Assembly: GCF_003217155.1 (NCBI RefSeq)
Contig: NZ_QJSU01000001.1
Span: 310,001-374,000 of the forward strand
Direction of reading: 5' to 3'
Source: Psychrobacter fozii
GTDB lineage: Bacteria > Pseudomonadota > Gammaproteobacteria > Pseudomonadales > Moraxellaceae
DNA length: 64,000 nucleotides
Both the position numbers and the translations under genes were made by a program. Below the pieces are notes generated by a model. The model was not told the origin of the DNA. It was given only the letters and a program-made list of their open reading frames with translations, and searched no databases. Of the stretch, positions 60,528 to 64,000 are shown piece after piece (the first letter of the stretch is position 1; each line of letters begins with the position of its first letter).

Positions 60528-62072
60528 CTAAGCTTCAACCACGCTCAGCTTCACGCCCCACTTGGCAAATTGATCCGCTTCCGTCAGGAGATCAGACAAT
60601 AAGAAAGCATAGTGTTCACTGCTATCAATAACGGTGATTTGCCAACAGTTATCATCCATGACCTTTAATTCTAATTCTGGTAACTCATAATCGCTGCGGC
60701 TATGATGTGCCAACACTGCCAGACGTAATAGTAGGCAGAGATAAACGAGCTGATCACCACCGATAGTGCACGTCTGCTCAAGCATATCAGCCTTGAGCTT
60801 ACGGCGATGATTGAGCATCAACTGCGCCATACGTTTTTGGTCGACTTGCGAAAATCCTGGAATATCTGAATATTCGAGCAGGTATGCACTGTGCTTATGA
60901 TAGCTGCTATGACTGATTGCGAGCCCTATCTCATGCAAGAAGGCTGCCCGTCTGAGCAAGTCACCATCATCGCTACTGAGCGCAAGCTTATCCATGACCT
61001 GTTCAAACAAATGACGGCTGGTCTTGACCACTTGCTTGGCTTGTTTCTTATCGCCTGAATAACGCTTAATCAGTGCCAATACACTGCGGTCACGCACATC
61101 TTCACTAGCAAAACGCCCGAGCATGTCATACATAACCCCTTCGCGTAGCGCACCATCTGAATAAGCAATGGTTTCAATGCTCAGTACCTTCATCACCGCA
61201 CGCAATACGGCAACACCCGCTGGGAATACTGCTTTACGGTGCTCTTTTACACCTTCTAAGTCAATATCATCAACGTTGCCAATCTTTAGCAGTAACTTCT
61301 CTAGTTTTTTGACACCTTTATAAGTGATGCGTTCTTGCTCATCGGCCCAGCCTTTTGAAACAAGGACATTACGCACCGCTTTGATCGTACCACTAGAGCC
61401 AACCACACTACTCCAGCCAGTCTTTTGATAACGGCCGTTGATTGCGAGTACTTCTTTGCGTGCGCCTGAGATAGCATTATTAAAAGCTTCTTTAGTAATC
61501 AATCCGTCAGAAAAGTATTTTTGCGTAAAAGCCACACAACCCATCTGTAGGCTCTCAGTCAATAGTGGATCGAACTCTTGACCAATAATAAACTCTGTCG
61601 AACCACCACCGATATCCATCACCAAGCGTTTATCGCTACTGGCATTGGTGTGCGAGACACCCAGATAGATCAGTCGAGCTTCTTCGCGCCCTGCAATAAT
61701 TTCAATAGGCTTGGGCAAAATCTTATTGGCACGTGCAATAAAGTCGTTTGCATTTTTGGCTTGGCGCAACGCATTGGTCGCAACCACACGAATACGCTCT
61801 GGAGGCACTGAGTCCAAGCGCGCCACGAACCGACTCAAACAATCAAGACCACGCTTTTCAGCGGCCGCACTTAAGATTTTATTTTCATCTAATCCGGCGG
61901 CCAGCTGCACCTTTTCAGACATAGACACTACTTTTCGCACCTCACCATGATCGAGACGCGCAATGGCTAGGTGAAAGCTGTTGGAGCCAATATCAATGGC
62001 TGCCATCATTTCGTCATCAGCAAGCGGTGGATTCGTAAGGTAGTCAATAGGCATAGGGGAAGTCGTTACCAT
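60528..62072 (-). CDS. ppx: Exopolyphosphatase (Ppx/GppA family)
   Basis: 514 residues, the length of E. coli Ppx. Hydrolyses polyphosphate ends and may act on pppGpp. The ATPase-fold phosphate motifs are AAIDIGSNSFHLAIA and VMDIGGGSTEFIIG; the C-terminal HD-like part has AAFLHEIGLAISHSSYHKHSAYLLE. The start is unclear: this ATG, or one 18 bases downstream (MPIDYL); neither has a strong ribosome site. Monocistronic. Confidence 0.95.
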   Translation of the reverse strand: MVTTSPMPIDYLTNPPLADDEMMAAIDIGSNSFHLAIARLDHGEVRKVVSMSEKVQLAAGLDENKILSAAAEKRGLDCLSRFVARLDSVPPERIRVVATNALRQAKNANDFIARANKILPKPIEIIAGREEARLIYLGVSHTNASSDKRLVMDIGGGSTEFIIGQEFDPLLTESLQMGCVAFTQKYFSDGLITKEAFNNAISGARKEVLAINGRYQKTGWSSVVGSSGTIKAVRNVLVSKGWADEQERITYKGVKKLEKLLLKIGNVDDIDLEGVKEHRKAVFPAGVAVLRAVMKVLSIETIAYSDGALREGVMYDMLGRFASEDVRDRSVLALIKRYSGDKKQAKQVVKTSRHLFEQVMDKLALSSDDGDLLRRAAFLHEIGLAISHSSYHKHSAYLLEYSDIPGFSQVDQKRMAQLMLNHRRKLKADMLEQTCTIGGDQLVYLCLLLRLAVLAHHSRSDYELPELELKVMDDNCWQITVIDSSEHYAFLLSDLLTEADQFAKWGVKLSVVEA

Positions 62073-62474
62073 GTTAGATAAGGGAAAAAGAATACTTATT
62101 AAAAATCAGGTAAATAATCTGTACAAAAATTCTGAGTACACAAGATAGCACTATCGACACGAATAGACGCTATTTTTGCCATTAAAGCATTTATGCTAAA
62201 CACTCGCAAGCGGCACAAAACCACAGCGCACGCGTCATGACACCATATGTACAGTAAACGAGGCACACTCAGCATCTATTGCTTGTGTTAATAATATGGG
62301 TTTGCTACATTGAAAGCCACCAATATTATAATAAATAACAGTGACTTGGTGTCAGCTTATAAATAGGCTATCACCTATAATCAGCATCTAAATAGAAAGA
62401 CATTTACTCACCAATGTTAAAGTTTGCCTTAATTTATATGGCATACACGACACCACTAGCAAGGAAGCTAAAAA
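62073..62474. other. Divergent region between ppx and the DUF962 gene
   Basis: About 400 bp, no gene supported. Holds both promoters; no repeat copy or structured element recognised. Confidence 0.5.
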
Positions 62475-62897
62475 ATGAATAATACTGCTACACAGAGCAT
62501 GACTCAAACTGCTGATACGCAGATCAATAGCAATGCCAAGAAAGAGGTGATCAAAAAAGAAGTGCTCAAAACCAATATGCCAGCTGATCAGAAATTTTAT
62601 GATTTCTATTTGGATGAACATCAAAACATGGCTTGCCGTCGCTTGCACTTCGCAGGTAGTAGTTTTGGTTTGTTAGGATTGGCCAAGTCTGTCAAAACCC
62701 GTTCTCCCAAACCATTACTCAAAGGTATTGCCGCAGGATATGCTTGTGCGTGGGTGGGTCATTTCTTCTTTGAAAAAAACAAACCCGCCTCTTTTAAATT
62801 TCCGTTAAAAAGCTTTGCTAGCGACTTCCGAATGTATGGCGATGTGGTGCGCGGCAACTTGAGCTTGAAAGATCGCAAGTTTGATAAAGCGCGATAA
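62475..62897 (+). CDS. DUF962 (Mpo1-like) family protein
   Basis: 140 residues. After a polar Thr/Gln/Lys-rich N-terminus of about 40 residues, FYDFYLDEHQNMACRRLHFAGS and VGHFFFEKNKPASFKFPLKSF match the DUF962 pattern with its conserved His residues and two short hydrophobic segments. Yeast Mpo1 is an Fe-dependent dioxygenase that shortens 2-hydroxy fatty acids. Bacterial roles are not established. AAGGAAG lies seven bases upstream. Confidence 0.88.
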   Translation: MNNTATQSMTQTADTQINSNAKKEVIKKEVLKTNMPADQKFYDFYLDEHQNMACRRLHFAGSSFGLLGLAKSVKTRSPKPLLKGIAAGYACAWVGHFFFEKNKPASFKFPLKSFASDFRMYGDVVRGNLSLKDRKFDKAR

Positions 62898-62925
62898 GAT
62901 TCAATCATCATATAACACACGCATT

Positions 62926-62963
62926 AAAAAACGGGGCTGCTTAAAATAGCAGCCCCGTTTTTT
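62926..62963. terminator. Bidirectional terminator
   Basis: Stem AACGGGGCTGC/GCAGCCCCGTT with A6 and T6 tracts, between the convergent DUF962 and fadD-type genes. Confidence 0.95.
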
Positions 62964-62995
62964 ATTCGTTTTCATCAGTGAAATGAAGTCTTTAT

Positions 62996-64000
62996 TTATC
63001 GCAAAGATTTACGTAATATTTTACCGACTGCCGTTTTAGGCAACTCATCAATAAACACATAAGACTGCGGACGCTTATAGCCAGTCAAACGCTCAATAGC
63101 AAAAGCTGCCAGTTCATCAGCCGTTAAACTTGGGTCTTTTTTTACCACAAAGGCTTTGGGCACTTCACCGCTGTGTTTGTCTTCGACACCAATGACAGTC
63201 ACTTCTAGCACTTTTGGATGTTCAGTTAATGCAGCTTCTACTTCATTAGGATAAACGTTAAATCCTGAGACCAATATCATGTCTTTTTTACGATCCACGA
63301 GTGTCAAAAAACCATCACTATCCATGACGCCAATATCGCCAGATTTAAAATAGCCATCCTCAGTAAAGGTATCTGTATTGTCTTTCTGCCAATAACCTTG
63401 CATCACTTGTGGTCCTTTGATGCCGACTTCTCCAGGTGTTCCAATCGCACATGAAGATCCATTTTCATCAATGATTTTGATATTCATCATTGCTAACGGC
63501 AGACCAACGCTACCATTAAAAGTCGTAATCCCTGGCGGATTGAACGAGATAACCGGTGCGGTCTCAGACATTCCATAACCTTCATGAATCATCATGCCCG
63601 TCACTTGTTGCCACTGATCGGATACCGCCTTGATGATGGCGGTGCCACCACCAATAGATAAGGCCAATCGACTAAAATCAAGGCCAGGAAATTTTGGATG
63701 GTTGAGCATACCAATAAACAAGGTATTCACAGAAGGAATAACATGCGGACGATGCTGCTCGATGGTATTAACTAAGCCATCGATATCACGTGGATTGGTA
63801 ACCAATATATCTTCCCAGCCACCATATATACCGAGCAAACCGCAAACGGTAAATGAAAAGATATGATAAAGCGGCAAAGGATTCAGTATCTTGATCTGCT
63901 CGCTACGACCTGCTTCAATCGCCTTGCCAAACATCGCATAACACTGACAGATATTAGCCATGACATTATAATGTGTCAGCATGGCGCCTTTTGGCTTACC
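62996..64000 (-). CDS. fadD: Long-chain fatty acid--CoA ligase, partial (N-terminus missing)
   Basis: 335 codons are visible; the frame is open at the right edge, where GKPKGAMLTHYNV is the end of the ATP-binding A3 motif. About 200 N-terminal residues lie outside. Visible blocks: EGYGMSETAPVISFNP, GYFKSGDIGVMDSDGFLTLVDRKKDMILVSGFNVYPNEVEA (the FadD-type linker and signature) and the C-terminal PKTAVGKILRKSLR with the catalytic Lys. These fit FadD of E. coli type more than the AlkK-like gene at 36425. The symbol is by family. Confidence 0.93.
   Translation of the reverse strand, partial: GKPKGAMLTHYNVMANICQCYAMFGKAIEAGRSEQIKILNPLPLYHIFSFTVCGLLGIYGGWEDILVTNPRDIDGLVNTIEQHRPHVIPSVNTLFIGMLNHPKFPGLDFSRLALSIGGGTAIIKAVSDQWQQVTGMMIHEGYGMSETAPVISFNPPGITTFNGSVGLPLAMMNIKIIDENGSSCAIGTPGEVGIKGPQVMQGYWQKDNTDTFTEDGYFKSGDIGVMDSDGFLTLVDRKKDMILVSGFNVYPNEVEAALTEHPKVLEVTVIGVEDKHSGEVPKAFVVKKDPSLTADELAAFAIERLTGYKRPQSYVFIDELPKTAVGKILRKSLR

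Overview
The window looks like chromosomal DNA of a Psychrobacter-like member of the Moraxellaceae (Gammaproteobacteria). The evidence is the gene order hemA // TPR protein-lolB-ispE ... tRNA-Gln-prs-rplY-pth, an AccA that lacks the usual N-terminal extension (as in Acinetobacter relatives), and a moderately low GC content. Genus-level placement is inference from gene content; no search was run.

Layout. 1-3522: 5' part of purL (minus strand, cut by the window edge). 4084-6332: a flavin/PNPOx-like protein, a lipoprotein and pgsA, separated by two copies of the same terminator hairpin. 6333-7023: noncoding, with a candidate ~90-nt small RNA. 7024-20775: housekeeping and redox genes (FAD oxidoreductase, acs, HI0933-type flavoprotein, pirin, NemA-type ene-reductase), a tandem pair of unknown lipoproteins, an EamA transporter and a lone, divergent trpB. 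21118-23043: an A/T-rich DUF262/DUF1524 (GmrSD-like) gene alone between long gene-free flanks, then lplA.

25596-33835 is the main accessory region. It holds a PAAR-domain protein, a zincin (HExxH) protein and a small lipoprotein in the order spike-effector-immunity, followed by a run of lipoproteins. Three of these are tandem paralogues with a shared, recombined C-terminus, and a 32-bp relic suggests that a further copy was lost. After them come a Sel1-repeat protein, an LprI-like periplasmic protein and a membrane/coiled-coil protein. No type VI secretion core genes lie in the window, so this reads as an orphan effector/immunity island.

33926-40397: lipid and sulfur metabolism (fadH, an acyl-CoA synthetase, a split YeeE/YedE pair, a class V aminotransferase). 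41122-52142: hemA with an unusual Ser-rich insertion, then TPR-lolB-ispE, an inserted Sel1 membrane protein, two identical tRNA-Gln genes, prs, rplY, pth and panD. 52352-64000: a Ca/Na antiporter, an RDD protein, tRNA-Arg, tRNA-Ser, thiD, yggT, proC, tilS, accA, ppx, a DUF962 protein and a partial fadD-type ligase.

Scattered through the intergenic regions is a ~107-bp repeat with TATAGTC...GACTATA ends (at least seven copies or recognisable remnants), plus a different 118-bp palindromic element with an 18-bp terminal inverted repeat. Both look like non-autonomous mobile or structured repeats.
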